Shown here piece by piece: positions 22,667 to 33,218 of a stretch of DNA of 64,000 bases. The notes below the pieces were generated by a model, which ran no database searches, was not told the origin of the DNA, and saw only the letters and a program-made list of their open reading frames with translations. Source of the DNA: Pseudopithomyces maydicus (Eukaryota > Ascomycota > Dothideomycetes > Pleosporales > Didymosphaeriaceae). Numbering within the stretch: the stretch's first letter is position 1; the number at the start of each line of letters is the position of its first letter. The stretch covers positions 1,446,001-1,510,000 of the forward strand of contig JANTUC010000012.1 in NCBI GenBank assembly GCA_026873275.1. The letters are read 5' to 3'. The position numbers and the translations under genes are program-made.

Positions 22667-25335
22667 ATGACAGCTAATGCATTAGCAGATAATAGTCTCA
22701 ACTTCTACAGCAAAAGCTTATGGACTCTGCCAGATTCAAGCGTCCCGGGACATTCCCCGCTGAAGCTGCGCGGACATCCAACGCGTACGTAAGTTGGTAT
22801 TCAATCTCGACGCTGCGTGCTTATACTTTGTGGATCCTGGCAGCTGCCAGGTATGTAGGGAGCGGAAGATCAAATGCTCGGGGGGCCAGCCTTGCAGATT
22901 CTGTGCCAGGCGCGGCGTTGAATGCCCGTATGTGGATGCTGGTAAGAAGAAGATGTATTCGGTTGCGTGAGTGCTGTGTCCTTCGGGTTCCCGTTTCGTT
23001 GTGCAATTGGCTGAATCCGAGATGCGAATTAGCTACGTTCAGGACCTGGAGCGCATCGCAGCTGCAGCAGCAAACAATCGTGAAAACGGTAAGGCACACC
23101 ATCTGGGGGAACCATGTCACGATGCCGTTATCTCTTCTAATTGTCTTATTCCAGCCGAAGATCTTTTCGCGGGTGAGGAGGATAATGCCAGGGAGTCTAC
23201 ATCGTATAGCTACAGCGAAGAGCAATCGGAAGACACGGGCGTTTTCTCTTCCCACGAACCTCCGGCCAAAGCATCTTGTTCGTATCCACTTGCGCGCCCT
23301 TGGCCAGCGTACGCCGACCTTGCTGAATCCGTGATGCAGCCCTCCCGCCCGATCCCGTCCTGTCTTCCAGCCTCCGCTTTGGCTCCCAAATCAAGCATCT
23401 GCCCTTGTCCTCGAGATCCGACACCCATTCAATCGCCACGACAACGACCATCGATTCGCCAGACAATGCCTACAGCCTGGTAGGCACAACACCCTCAGCA
23501 CGCACCAATGACTCGGCACCGTCACTCCGCTGGCCAGACGAGAAAACCGCACAGAAGCTGTTGCTTACCGTCTTGTCTGACGTGGGCACCGTGCAGCATC
23601 TCGTCGACCCGCGATCCATCTCTGATCACTTGGCCGACCTTTACGACCAAGGGCCCCCTCGGTGGATATCCGGGGACTTGCGCATCGTCGAACTTTTGCT
23701 CGTGTTTGCCATAGGCGAGCTCCTGCAGGGCGTCGTCGTCCATGGGTCGGAGCTCCCTGGGGCGCTCTACTTCCAGGCGGGCATGGAGAAGCTGCCGGGT
23801 GTGTCCGACCTACGGGCCGCGGGGACGCTGGCCGTCGAGATCATGGCGCTCGCTGCGTTCTATCTGCAATGTGCGGATTGCAAGGAAGATGCCTACATAT
23901 ATGTATGATGGTGTCTAACGCTCGGTTTGTTTTCCTTTGTGCTAAGGTTGTACGTTACAGGCGGGTATGGGAATGCGGATTGCAATCTCCATTGGCATGG
24001 CAAGGGGACCTACGAGCGATAACACGAAGCGCTCGCAGAAGGTCCACCATTGCAGGCTGTGGTGGACAGTGTACATGCAAGAAAGGTTGGTTCTGATGTT
24101 GCGTGACTTGGTGAGTTCTCAGTCTGTGAAAGTTAACTTTGAGATAGACGGCTTGCCGCGGCGACCGGAAACCCCTTCGGCATCAACGACGATGTGATTG
24201 CTGCAGGGCAGCCTGAGGACTGGCCCGGGTTTCCGCCCGCAGCTGCTTTGCGGGTGAACATCAAGTTGGCTGAGATCACGGGGAACATCATGCGGAGTCT
24301 GTCTTGTTCACCTTTGGATTCATCACTGCGCTGACCAAGCTCTCAGATTTATATGGTAGGAAGCAAGTATCTGCCAAAGCGTTTATAGAGATGACGCAGG
24401 AGATTTTGTCCGTCCTGCGTGGCATGGAAAACAGCATGCCGGGAGAATATGCTGTCGACTTTGCTAAAGCAATCGTCGTGCCCTCCAGGACGAGTGCTAC
24501 ATTACATCTAATGTTGTATCAGGTAAGAAAGAACGATCCCAGCTCTCAACTACTTGGCCCTTCAATCTGGTTCTGTGGCATTAAACAGTCATCCAGGCAC
24601 AAATGCTTGCTGCGCGACCCATACTGCTCTACGCCGCGCGGGCACGCTTGCAGCCGTCCGCGGCACAGATGTCACCAGCACAAGAATCCATTCTCAAGAC
24701 TCTGTGCCACACATGTATCAATGCAGCCGGGCGAACGGTTTCACTCGTCGAAGCTCTGAAGAAGCAGGGAATTCTCGGTTCGTCTGCTACTTCTCCTTTC
24801 CCAACTGCGCCCGCACATGCATTCCCGCTAAGACATTGCAGCTAAATTCGGCTTCTTTGACCTCGACGCACTTTTCTCCGCTGCATTCGTGTTCGTGCTT
24901 GAAGAGGCGATGGACCTCGAAGGGCAGACAGGTGGCAGAGGCGTCGCTCGCTCAGCCTACTTGATGCAATATCTGGGCGCGGCAGGAAACAAGGTCGCCC
25001 TGAAGCGGTTGACGGACATTAAGCAGATGTGCGCCCATCTGAACATAGCAGCATTTGAGAGCACGAACGAGACGACACAGCAGGCGACGCCGGGGAATGA
25101 GGCAGGTCAAATGCTACGCGAAGAGACCCGAGGAGTAGCAGGCTCTAGCAACCACGCAGAAGCTCTGGAGTGGGGGCCAGGAGCTGGTGGATATGACGCA
25201 GAGGATTTGGGCTTGATGCCTCTGTGGGGAGAGGACATCAACTTCTTGAGTGACTTTCATGGGAACGAATTGAATCTGGACGGGACTGTCGAGACGGATT
25301 GGGGAGAATTTGAGCGGACAATCTTGCAGTTCTAG
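22667..25335 (+). CDS. Zn2Cys6 transcription factor with fungal-specific TF domain
   Basis: I reconstruct nine exons: 22667-22788, 22844-22966, 23033-23088, 23155-23902, 23961-24085, 24148-24296, 24347-24522, 24597-24777 and 24842-25335, about 724 aa. The intron between exons 1 and 2 precedes TCQVCRERKIKC. The Zn cluster is complete: C42-x2-C45-x6-C52-x5-C58-x2-C61-x6-C68, then a basic linker and a short coil (YVQDLERIAAAAANN). The middle homology region follows (LLLVFAIGELLQG, MGMRIAISIGMARG, HCRLWWTVYMQER, NIMRNLYG). Exon 4 changes frame somewhere in 23322-23483, equal to one missing base. Neighbouring aldolase, dehydrogenase and transporter genes suggest a pathway-specific regulator. The start and the exon 7-8 acceptor are the least certain points. 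Confidence 0.82.
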
Positions 25336-25416
25336 AACAGCATCTTCATTACACACATGACAACAAACCGCCCCCTTTTTTTAAAAAGTCTCTCGAATTA
25401 TCACGCTTCATATTTA

Positions 25417-26341
25417 TCATTGCTTCTGAAGACTTCTCAGGAGATCCGAGTTGGCGCGGCCGCTCGAAGTAAGCAGTCCGACATCATGTGCACCGACGAC
25501 CCAGCGCGCCCCAAACTCGTTGATAACCTTGGCCAGTATATCGGGCCTGTGGTACAGCCCCGCGATACCCATGTACTTGCCGTGCTTCTTTGCCGCCCTG
25601 CCAACAGCTTCCAGGGCCTCGATAAAGGCCGGCGCGTCCCAGTCCGGCAGCGTACCAATCTCGGTCGCGAGGTCCTGCGAGCCGACCAGAAGCACGTCGC
25701 ACCCTGGGAGAGCGGCAATCTCGTCCACGGCCTTGAGTGCATCTGCCGTCTCGATCATGATGAAGCACTGCGAGCCGTACTTGTTCATTTCCTCCGTGAG
25801 GACCTTCTGGGGCGGCGCTTGGTACTCGAAGTGAGGAAACCCCGCGCTGACGGATCGTCCTCCCAGGGGGGATACTTGGTGATGTGGATTGCACGCCTCG
25901 CATCCTCTGCAGCGGTTCACTCACTGATTAGCCCAGGAAGGGGAGTATGAAGGGGGCATTGTATGTAGGAATTGTTGGACAGCAGAGCTGGAGAGATATG
26001 TGTTACATGTACATGGGTAACGTACCAACGCCATGGATATGGGGGACAACAACACCCATAGCACCCACGTCAAGGATCCTCTGAATGAACCCGTGCCCGC
26101 ATTCGTGGGGGACCCTCACGAACGGGGTAACGCCGGCCGAGATGGCTGTGATGCACATCTGAGATGCATCCTGGACGCTCATGCACGTGTGTTCGAGGTC
26201 GATGAACAGCGAGTCGTAACCCGCGGCTTTGGCGATGTGCACAATCTCGCCTCCGCGCGTGATCTTGATGCCGAACGCTGTGCAGATCTTGCCCTCTGCC
26301 GCCAGCGAGATGAGCTTGTTCGAGGCGATGGAAGGAGCCAT
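25417..26341 (-). CDS. HpcH/HpaI-family aldolase, about 268 aa (one frame break)
   Basis: Exon 1 is 26341-26027, or 26026 counting the phase base; exon 2 is 25906-25417. The intron is GTACGT...GCTGCAG. The protein matches class II pyruvate aldolases of the HpcH/HpaI family, which cleave 4-hydroxy-2-oxo acids to pyruvate plus an aldehyde. Visible active-site features are H51 in FIDLEHT, R76 in FVRVP, the metal ligand Glu in FIMIETADA and Asp in LLVGSQDLA, plus DVGAMGVVVPHI. After VEDARRAIHITKYPP the frame changes to LGGRSVSAGF at a G6 run (25866-25871, plus strand), equal to one missing base. The gene sits between the regulator and the dehydrogenase, and a shared pathway is likely. The substrate is unknown. 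Confidence 0.86.
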
Positions 26342-26601
26342 CTTGGAAGGTGAAATGAAAGGGAGGTTGCGACAGAGCTGTGTAGTGGAATGATGCAGCG
26401 ACGCAGTTGTAACAATTGTCAGCCAGATAAAAGCTCAGCGCCAAGAAATTGTTCTAGTAAATATAACAGCTTCAATGCACTACCAAACTATCGCGTACAT
26501 TTTGTTTATCAATTCCCAAGAGTACTACATGGGTCGGGTTGAGCATTCGCGAGTCCACGCTAGGAGGTGGAGTCGTCCACGGATGTGAAAGCCGTTGCTT
26601 C

Positions 26602-26809
26602 CAACCTGGGGTAAGTAGTTCTTCTGGCCTGACTCGTGGGCTTGCGCTGCCCGCTTGTCTGTTCGTTGTCGGCTCGCATCCGTCGTGTGACCAGGAGGCT
26701 CTTCCCACGGATGTCGAACCTGGGTAAGTAGTTCCTCTGCTTTTGGCTCGTGGGCGACCCGCTTGTCTGGTCGTCACCTCGGTTCCGTCGTGGTATTACC
26801 GAGAGGCTC
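26602..26809 (-). repeat. Direct repeat, two ~100-bp copies, period ~113
   Basis: Copy 1 (26602-26700) and copy 2 (26716-26809) share CCTGGGTAAGTAGTTC, CTCGTGGGC, CCGCTTGTCTG, TCCGTCGTG and GAGGCTC in the same order, with scattered mismatches. The orientation label is arbitrary. Confidence 0.8.
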
Positions 26810-27053
26810 GGCATTTTGCTTGGAAATTGGCGAAGAACGGTGGCTGGTGTTCAATAAATTGAGAAGGAACTTTTGTAGAGCAAGTCGAAATGATAGTGGT
26901 ATAACAGACAGCACGTGGTAGTGTGTTTGGATTGGCCAAAGGTCGACCTCTTTGCGTTTCATAGAAGGTGTTACCAGATTCTAGATCATTTCACCAGCCC
27001 TTTTGTTAGGGAATCGGTCCGAAGACTACTCGAAATCAACGTGAATAATGTTT

Positions 27054-27069
27054 TCAACACCAGTGTTGA
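27054..27069. promoter_or_regulatory. Palindrome TCAACAC-CA-GTGTTGA
   Basis: Perfect 7-bp arms around a 2-base centre, about 715 bases upstream of the aldolase start. It may be a binding site for a dimeric factor; no binding evidence exists here. Confidence 0.4.
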
Positions 27070-27208
27070 TTTTCGGTAGTCATCATTGCGAAGGTCACCT
27101 AGTGCGATGAAAGTCACAGGTCAACGGAAACATTGGAAGCCATAAGTACTTTACAACGCAAATCATTCGCAGAAAACAACGTCATCAATATTTATCATTA
27201 TCAATAGA

Positions 27209-28198
27209 TCATTTACCAACTTGCTTCGAACTCTTCAGAAACTTGTAAACGTTGTCCATGGCGGCAGTGGCCGTGATAACTTGTGTCTCCACCGTCGTAG
27301 CCCCAATATGCGGTGTGCTCAGAACCTTGTCCGTCTTCCAAAGCCGCTCATACCTCGACAAGGTCGGCGGCTCCTCCTCGTGGCAATCCAGACCCGCACC
27401 CCCAATCAGGTCCTGTTCCAGTGCCGCGATGAGATCGTCTTCCTGCACAACACCACCCCGCGCGACGTTGATGAGAACCGCGCCTCGTTTCATGCGCTGG
27501 AACTGCGCCATGCCAATCAGACCTCGGGTCTGTCTGTTCAGCGGCACGTGGAGCGTGAGCATGTCCACATGGGGCAACATCTCGTTGAAGTCGGTGACCC
27601 GGTGGTGAGGTATGTCGTTCCAGGCGTCGGACGGTGCAAAGGGGTCGTACGCATATACTTCGCATCGGAACGCGCCCTGGAACATGCGCGCGACAGCGGT
27701 CCCGATGGCACCCATACCCAAAATACCAATCGCTTTGCCCGTCATCATGGTCCCGGAACAATGCTCTTTTCGAACCTCGGCGCCAGCAGCTTGCTTGACG
27801 GAGATTGCCCCGAGCTGTCGCTTGACGCCCATGGTCAAGGCCATGACCAGTTCGGCGACGGACTGGGCGTTCACTCCGGGTGTGTTGAGGATGGGGATCG
27901 ATCTTTCGGCGCAGGCGTCCTGGTCGATGATGTCGATGCCAGTGCCTTGCTTGCCGATGGCGCGAAGCTTCCGCGCCGAGGCGATGTCCTTGGATGAAAT
28001 TGTCTTCTCGCGCACGAGAATTGACTCGGCGTTCTCATGCCATTTGTGGACCTTGGGGTCTGTTGGGAGGACAGTGTCGAAGAGGGTCTTGCAATATTCG
28101 ACTGCGTCTGCAGGGAAGTCTTCTAGGAGATAGATGTTTGGCTTTCCGCTTTGCAGACTCGCGTCTGCAGTGGGAGTATCATGGATCATAGGTGCCAT
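27209..28198 (-). CDS. D-2-hydroxyacid dehydrogenase, 329 aa
   Basis: Single exon starting MAPMIHDTPT. It is a D-isomer-specific 2-hydroxyacid dehydrogenase with both Rossmann parts. The NAD(P) loop is GMGAIG at residues 161-166, and the D185 region (VYAYDP) suggests NAD preference. The catalytic triad is visible: R247 in INVARGG, E276 in DCHEEEP and H297 in STPHIGATT. The family includes 3-phosphoglycerate, glyoxylate/hydroxypyruvate, D-lactate and formate dehydrogenases, and substrate cannot be assigned from this. It is divergent from the transporter across 487 bases and next to the aldolase, so it probably makes or removes the 2-oxo acid handled by the aldolase. No frame break. Confidence 0.9.
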   Translation of the reverse strand: MAPMIHDTPTADASLQSGKPNIYLLEDFPADAVEYCKTLFDTVLPTDPKVHKWHENAESILVREKTISSKDIASARKLRAIGKQGTGIDIIDQDACAERSIPILNTPGVNAQSVAELVMALTMGVKRQLGAISVKQAAGAEVRKEHCSGTMMTGKAIGILGMGAIGTAVARMFQGAFRCEVYAYDPFAPSDAWNDIPHHRVTDFNEMLPHVDMLTLHVPLNRQTRGLIGMAQFQRMKRGAVLINVARGGVVQEDDLIAALEQDLIGGAGLDCHEEEPPTLSRYERLWKTDKVLSTPHIGATTVETQVITATAAMDNVYKFLKSSKQVGK

Positions 28199-28306
28199 GG
28201 TGACGGCTGTCGAGTATGCTCGAGCGCAAAGAAGCGGTTTGGGGAGGATTGAGAGAGGTGCAAGGCTACAAACAGCAAAATGAACGGGTCATTTAATTTA
28301 TTTCTT

Positions 28307-28326
28307 GTTCAATATTGGTATTGAAC
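28307..28326. promoter_or_regulatory. Palindrome GTTCAATA-TTGG-TATTGAAC
   Basis: Perfect 8-bp arms with a 4-base spacer, inside the divergent promoter. A chance 8-bp-arm palindrome in so short a region is unlikely. Its protein partner is unknown. Confidence 0.55.
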
Positions 28327-28444
28327 TTTCATATGGCTGTATTGTCGCTGATAAATTCCATAGCAAGCCGGAACCAGCACCATTAACAGTGGTGAAGAGG
28401 CACTAATTCTAGCGCGGTGGCCGTCATGTCCACGGGTGTCCACG

Positions 28445-28456
28445 CCGAACTTTCGG
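28445..28456. promoter_or_regulatory. CCGAA-CT-TTCGG site, candidate Zn2Cys6 operator
   Basis: CCG-N6-CGG everted half-sites form a 5-bp-arm palindrome. The type fits Zn2Cys6 dimer binding in general, but there is no direct evidence. Confidence 0.45.
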
Positions 28457-28685
28457 GGTCGATATCCGATGAGGAAACACTTCTTCCCCATACCCCACAA
28501 AGACTACCCCGTACCCCGGACAGGGGGACCAGCCTCGACACATGGGAGCTAGGATTTGTCGGAGGAATGATATAAAGGCAACCAGCTGGGCAGCCCCAAA
28601 AGGAAGGAAGTCAAGCTCACACATCACCCAGTGTGCAAGAGTTTCTCCCAGTCAGACCCGAACTTCAACCACCGTGTCTGGAAAG

Positions 28686-30337
28686 ATGGCACACGCGGAA
28701 TCAAAGTCCGGCCAGGATTCCAAGATTGAGATCTTGGATGACTCTCTCGCCGTTCAGTATCAAATCGATCCTGAGGAGGAGCGCGCGGTCGTCAAGAAGC
28801 TCGACCGAGTCATCATGCCTCTCATGGCACTTGTGTACTTCTGGCAATACCTCGACAAGCAAAGCATCAACTACGCTTCGGTCTTCGGTCTCTCGCCGTC
28901 CCTGGATCTCAGCAAAGGCGAATACTCGTGGGCGGTTTCCATATTCTACTTTGGCCAGCTTGTATCGGAGTATCCTGCTGCATACCTGATGAGTCGATTC
29001 AACGTGGTTCGTTTTGTTGGAATCTGCATGTGAGTCGTCTAGCTACCTTTGTGGTTCAAAGCAGGCGCTGATCTTATGCGCAGTATCCTATGGGGTGCCG
29101 TTGCCGCATGTCTAGGTGCCTCGCAGGATTTTGCAAGTTTGGCTGCAGTTCGATTCCTCCTCGGTTTCACCGAAGGCGCCGTTGCTCCGTCCTTCATGAT
29201 CATTACCAGCACCTGGTATAAGCGGAATGAGAATCCTATCCGCGTTGCGTAAGCCTCCGTCCAAGCTGATCAGGTACTTTTCGATATCTAACATGTATAC
29301 AACAGGGTTTGGGTCTCCATGTTTGGTGTTTCCCAGGTCGTGGGTGGCCTCATGATGTATGGCATTGGTGGTGCCAACATGTCGATTGAGACCTGGCGTG
29401 TCATGTTCATCATCTGCGGTGCGCTCACCGTTGCCACTGGTATTCTGTTCATCGTGTTCATGCCTCGGAACCCCGAGACTGCCTGGTTTCTCAAAGATCA
29501 CGAGCGAAAGGTGGCAATGGAGCGTTTGGCGCTCGATCGGGCAACAAGGGATCGTTCCTCTGTCGACTGGGCTCAAGTCAGGGAGGCGCTTCTCGACCCG
29601 CGAACCTATTGTTATGCAGCCATGGCCCTCTTCATCACCATTCCGACACCCATGGTCAAGGTAAGCACGAACTCTTTTGCTCCTACCAAATGTATGCAAA
29701 ATGTAACAATGTACTAACGTTATTTTTCCCTCCACAGTTCTCCTCCAAGGTGATCAACGGTTTTGGCTACACCCCGTTACGCACGATGCTCGTGGGCCTC
29801 CCTGGCGGCCTCGTCGCATTCACCCTCATTTGGATTGGAGCCCTAGGTCCCCTCTACATCCAGAACTCGCGATGTTTCTTCGGCGTTCTCTTGGCTCTCG
29901 CGCCCATGATGGGAAGCTTTCTCGTACTCTTCATGCCCGCATCGCACCCCTGGGGCATCGTCGCGGGGACATGGTTTGCGGGTTCGACCGCGCCACCAGT
30001 CGGCCAAGCGATTGCTCTCATGGGGGCCAACGTAAAAGGCAACACCAAGAAGTCGGTGGTCAGTGCCGTGTTCTTCATCTTCTACTGCGTCGGCTGCATC
30101 GTCGGGCCGCAGCTGTGGCAAGACCAAGACGCGCCTCGCTATTTCAAAGGCTGCATTGCCAGCATCATCAGCTGGTGTCTACTGATCTGCATGTTCCTCA
30201 TCTTTTATTTTACGGCAAAACGTAGCAACGCAAAGCGGGATATGGAAACGGCGCCCCCTGAGGGCGAGACTGTTGGCGTCTCGATGGACTCTGACCATAC
30301 CGAGCGGCAGGACAGAGTCTTCCGGTACACCATGTAA
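28686..30337 (+). CDS. MFS transporter, Dal5-like anion:cation symporter family, 487 aa
   Basis: Four exons, 28686-29029, 29084-29248, 29306-29660 and 29738-30337, joined by 54-77 base introns with clean GT-AG ends. The N-terminal cytosolic segment ends KKLDRVIMPLMALVYFWQYLDKQSINYA, a hallmark of the allantoate permease (Dal5/ACS) group that imports ureides, vitamins and carboxylates. Twelve membrane spans can be counted. The middle loop FMPRNPETAWFL and FSSKVINGFGYT before TM7 also fit. It is divergently transcribed from the dehydrogenase with a shared promoter, so it is probably the uptake step of the local cluster. Substrate unknown; a small organic anion is the best guess. No frame break. 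Confidence 0.9.
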
Positions 30338-33218
30338 GATGTCATGAGGACTAAATTGGGATCTTGAGATGGTGTTTGCTCCTCCTACCGACCGATATGC
30401 TCATTCTTGTTTCTGCAATTCTACACATAGTCAGTCTGTCTACTCATAACGACGCTGAGCAACACGCCTTGATTTTCGAACATGTGCATTTAATTTTTGA
30501 AACAAGTTCACATGAAGAACCCAATAAATGTACGTAAATGGGACGAAAACGAAATTACCATCCCAACCCAACTTAATTTTAGAAAATTTTCATGCTCATG
30601 TTAGGGAAATCGTTAGCGGGGCTGGCAGGGGATCATGTCAGGTAAGCTAAATTAGACATTAAATCCGATGGAGTCTGGACGACCCATTTGCACGTGGCTC
30701 GCCCACCCACCCCATTATTATAGCGATCTAGCAGCATTAGGCATGGTGGAGCATCTGCGCATGGGGACGTATATGTATGTATGTAGTATGTATGTAAAGC
30801 GATGAATCAAAGCGACAAAGCAGCACGATACCAATGTCACACCTACATATATTCATATATTCACACGTGCATATGTACAGATGTCCAATCATTCACTCCA
30901 TCACTCCAGCAACGCCACACGTGCACCCAAGTTCCAACCAATCACACCCACCCCTCGCCTTGCGGGGAGCCGTACCTACGCCGCACCTACGCCGTACTAA
31001 TCTACGTTGCTAATTACCGGCACCCAAGTACACACATACGTACATACGTGTAGCTATTATGTACCCAATGCAGGGCGTCCCACCTTTAGTTGACGCCCCG
31101 GCTGAACCCACCGCCTGGAGCTGAACCCAAGCTGAGCTCATCCAGGAACAGAATATGTACCATAACATCATCCTCACACCGCCTGACGCGATATGTATGT
31201 ACTATGTAGTGTGTACTTCTTCAGCCGGCGTATGCGCGTAGGGCGGGGAGTAGTGTTATGGGTTGTATGTATGTGTGTATGGTAGGGGGTAACGTTATGC
31301 TGGATACGGGGGTGAGGTTAGAACTTTGAAGAGAGAGGTGGCGACTGTGGTAGGAGTGTTATGATCAGAGGTGCCGTGGCGTGAAGTACGTATGAGGATT
31401 CAATAACGTCAAGTTGTGATGGGGGATTTGCATGTGGGGATATGGAGCAAGGCGAAGAATTGAATGGACGGAGCAGCGCGCTGCTGATGTCGTCGTCGCG
31501 AGCATGCCTCGCCAACATACATACAGCGACGGCGAAGCCTCTACCGTCTGAGCTCAGCGAACTCGGTGGCATGCAAGGTTATAGTTGTAGCTGACGACGC
31601 GACGGAGCACCTATGTGTAGGGTGTATGTGTGTATTGCGCGCCGTGCGGGGAGTACGTACTTACGCTTTGCAAAAGGGGATAACCGCAGGCATTTGGTAC
31701 GTGCCCTACCTGGGTAGTTGGGGCGACTCGTGGGGAGGCTGCATTTGACACGGAGTAGTCCTGGCGTGGTCGAAGCTTGTTTGCAATCGTACCATGTTTG
31801 TCGTCCAGGCGTTGAACGAGCCGACGAGTAGATTGCAACATGGCGTGGCATGGCGACAGCAGCAAGCACTGCGCCCAACCCAACCCGACCCAACGTGGCT
31901 CGTCCGCACACCCACCCTCTACATCAGCGACTAGCCTCGCGAGGCGATGTGGCTTTTCCTCGTTTAGGTACTTGCGTATACATCTACCTACAGCACATAC
32001 ATATGTACATCCTGCGTGGGATGACATCTGGGAGTCATAGGATGGGCGCCCCAAGTGATGAGGTCATGCATCGACAATCCGACTATTGATGTATGCCCTG
32101 TGCCCGACATAGATACACGGCACACGTGGGCTGTGATGGAAAGGGGAAGTCGGTCAGGGGTCGGGCGTGTATCTGGCCATTGGTGTGGCCCGGGGCGTGA
32201 GCGTGAGACGGATAGCGGAATGCTTGGCGCGTGGACGCGAGAAGGCGAGTCGGCTTTTACACACCACGGCAACGCCGCCTATATCCGTGCCGTGGTTGGG
32301 AGGAGAGGCCTACTTGGGCAGAATTGTGCGAGGTCAAGATGCAGATCAGGATGGGTGGATGCGAATGGGGCCTCGAGGTGAGTCGTCCGCAGATGCACGC
32401 ACCTGCGTCGGCGACCTGCATGGAGTGTGTACATGGAGTGTGTACATGTGTCGAACCGTTCCATCGTAGATCATAGATGTGTATGTACGCGGAGTGAGTC
32501 ACCATGATGCATGCGTAGGTAGGTAGCTTCTCGGACGAAATGCTACAAACAGGCGTGCCACGACGCGAGCAGGCAGGGATGGCAATCGAGAAACAGAGGG
32601 GGACAGTGGATTGAGATTGAACGATCTGGCCTGACCCAGGGCTCCGGTCTGTTGCTGAGATAAACTTTTAGAGCCGTGATCAACAAACGGCGGAAATCAA
32701 GCGTTGCTCAGCGCGCACAGAGGGTCGCATCTCGTTCACACGCGCCGCCGATTCGTCCGGCGGGCTCCAACCGTCCTCGCCAGGCACCCGCGCCCAGTGT
32801 CAGCGCTGGGCGACAGCTCCTCGCATCGCCTTGGCGGCCCGCCGGACGAAATGAGTCACGACGCTTCGGGCATAGCCGTCGCTCTTCGTCTGCCCCAGGC
32901 CATCGGCGGCGGCGCGAAATGAGTAACCGAGACCCCGACAAGGGGGAATGCCTCTCCTAAATCGACCGGATGGACGAGAATATTCGGCGGGTGCGAACCT
33001 AGCTCCCGTGCGTGACGCATCCAGCCTGCAGCTCGGATCGAGTCTTATTTTTTTCGTTCGTGCTCCCGCTTTATATGAAGCGTGGGACGCCGGCCGCCTT
33101 TCATCGCCAACCCCAGCATTGTTGTTGTTTGCACCTCCTCGAACGGTGACTAAGCCTGTGCGCCTTCACCATCACCCTCAGAGAACACAGGAGCGCAGCA
33201 ACACACCGAGGAGACGCC
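30338..33218. other. Gene-poor 2.9-kb intergenic region
   Basis: No frame with a domain or splice chain. It has many short GTATGTAT/TACATAC-type runs (30770-30800, 31190-31280) and scattered GC-rich patches. Short open frames are incidental. It contains the promoter of the downstream antiporter. Confidence 0.5.

Larger units (their letters stand above)
26342..27208. promoter_or_regulatory. Aldolase upstream region with direct repeat and palindrome
   Basis: Holds a duplicated ~100 bp block (26602-26700 and 26716-26809), a perfect palindrome at 27054-27069, and CCGAA (27019-27023) facing TTCGG (27072-27076) around it. It is the only upstream DNA of the aldolase and also carries the 3' end of the dehydrogenase. 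Control function is inference. Confidence 0.45.
28199..28685. promoter_or_regulatory. Divergent promoter, dehydrogenase / transporter
   Basis: 487 bases between two divergent start codons. It contains a perfect palindrome (28307-28326) and a CCGAA-CT-TTCGG palindrome (28445-28456). Zn2Cys6 factors often bind CGG/CCG half-sites as dimers, so joint control by the local regulator is plausible. Confidence 0.55.

Noticed and set aside
30802..32476. Short frames in the 2.9-kb gap
   Set aside because: No domain, no codon pattern, and many overlap on both strands.
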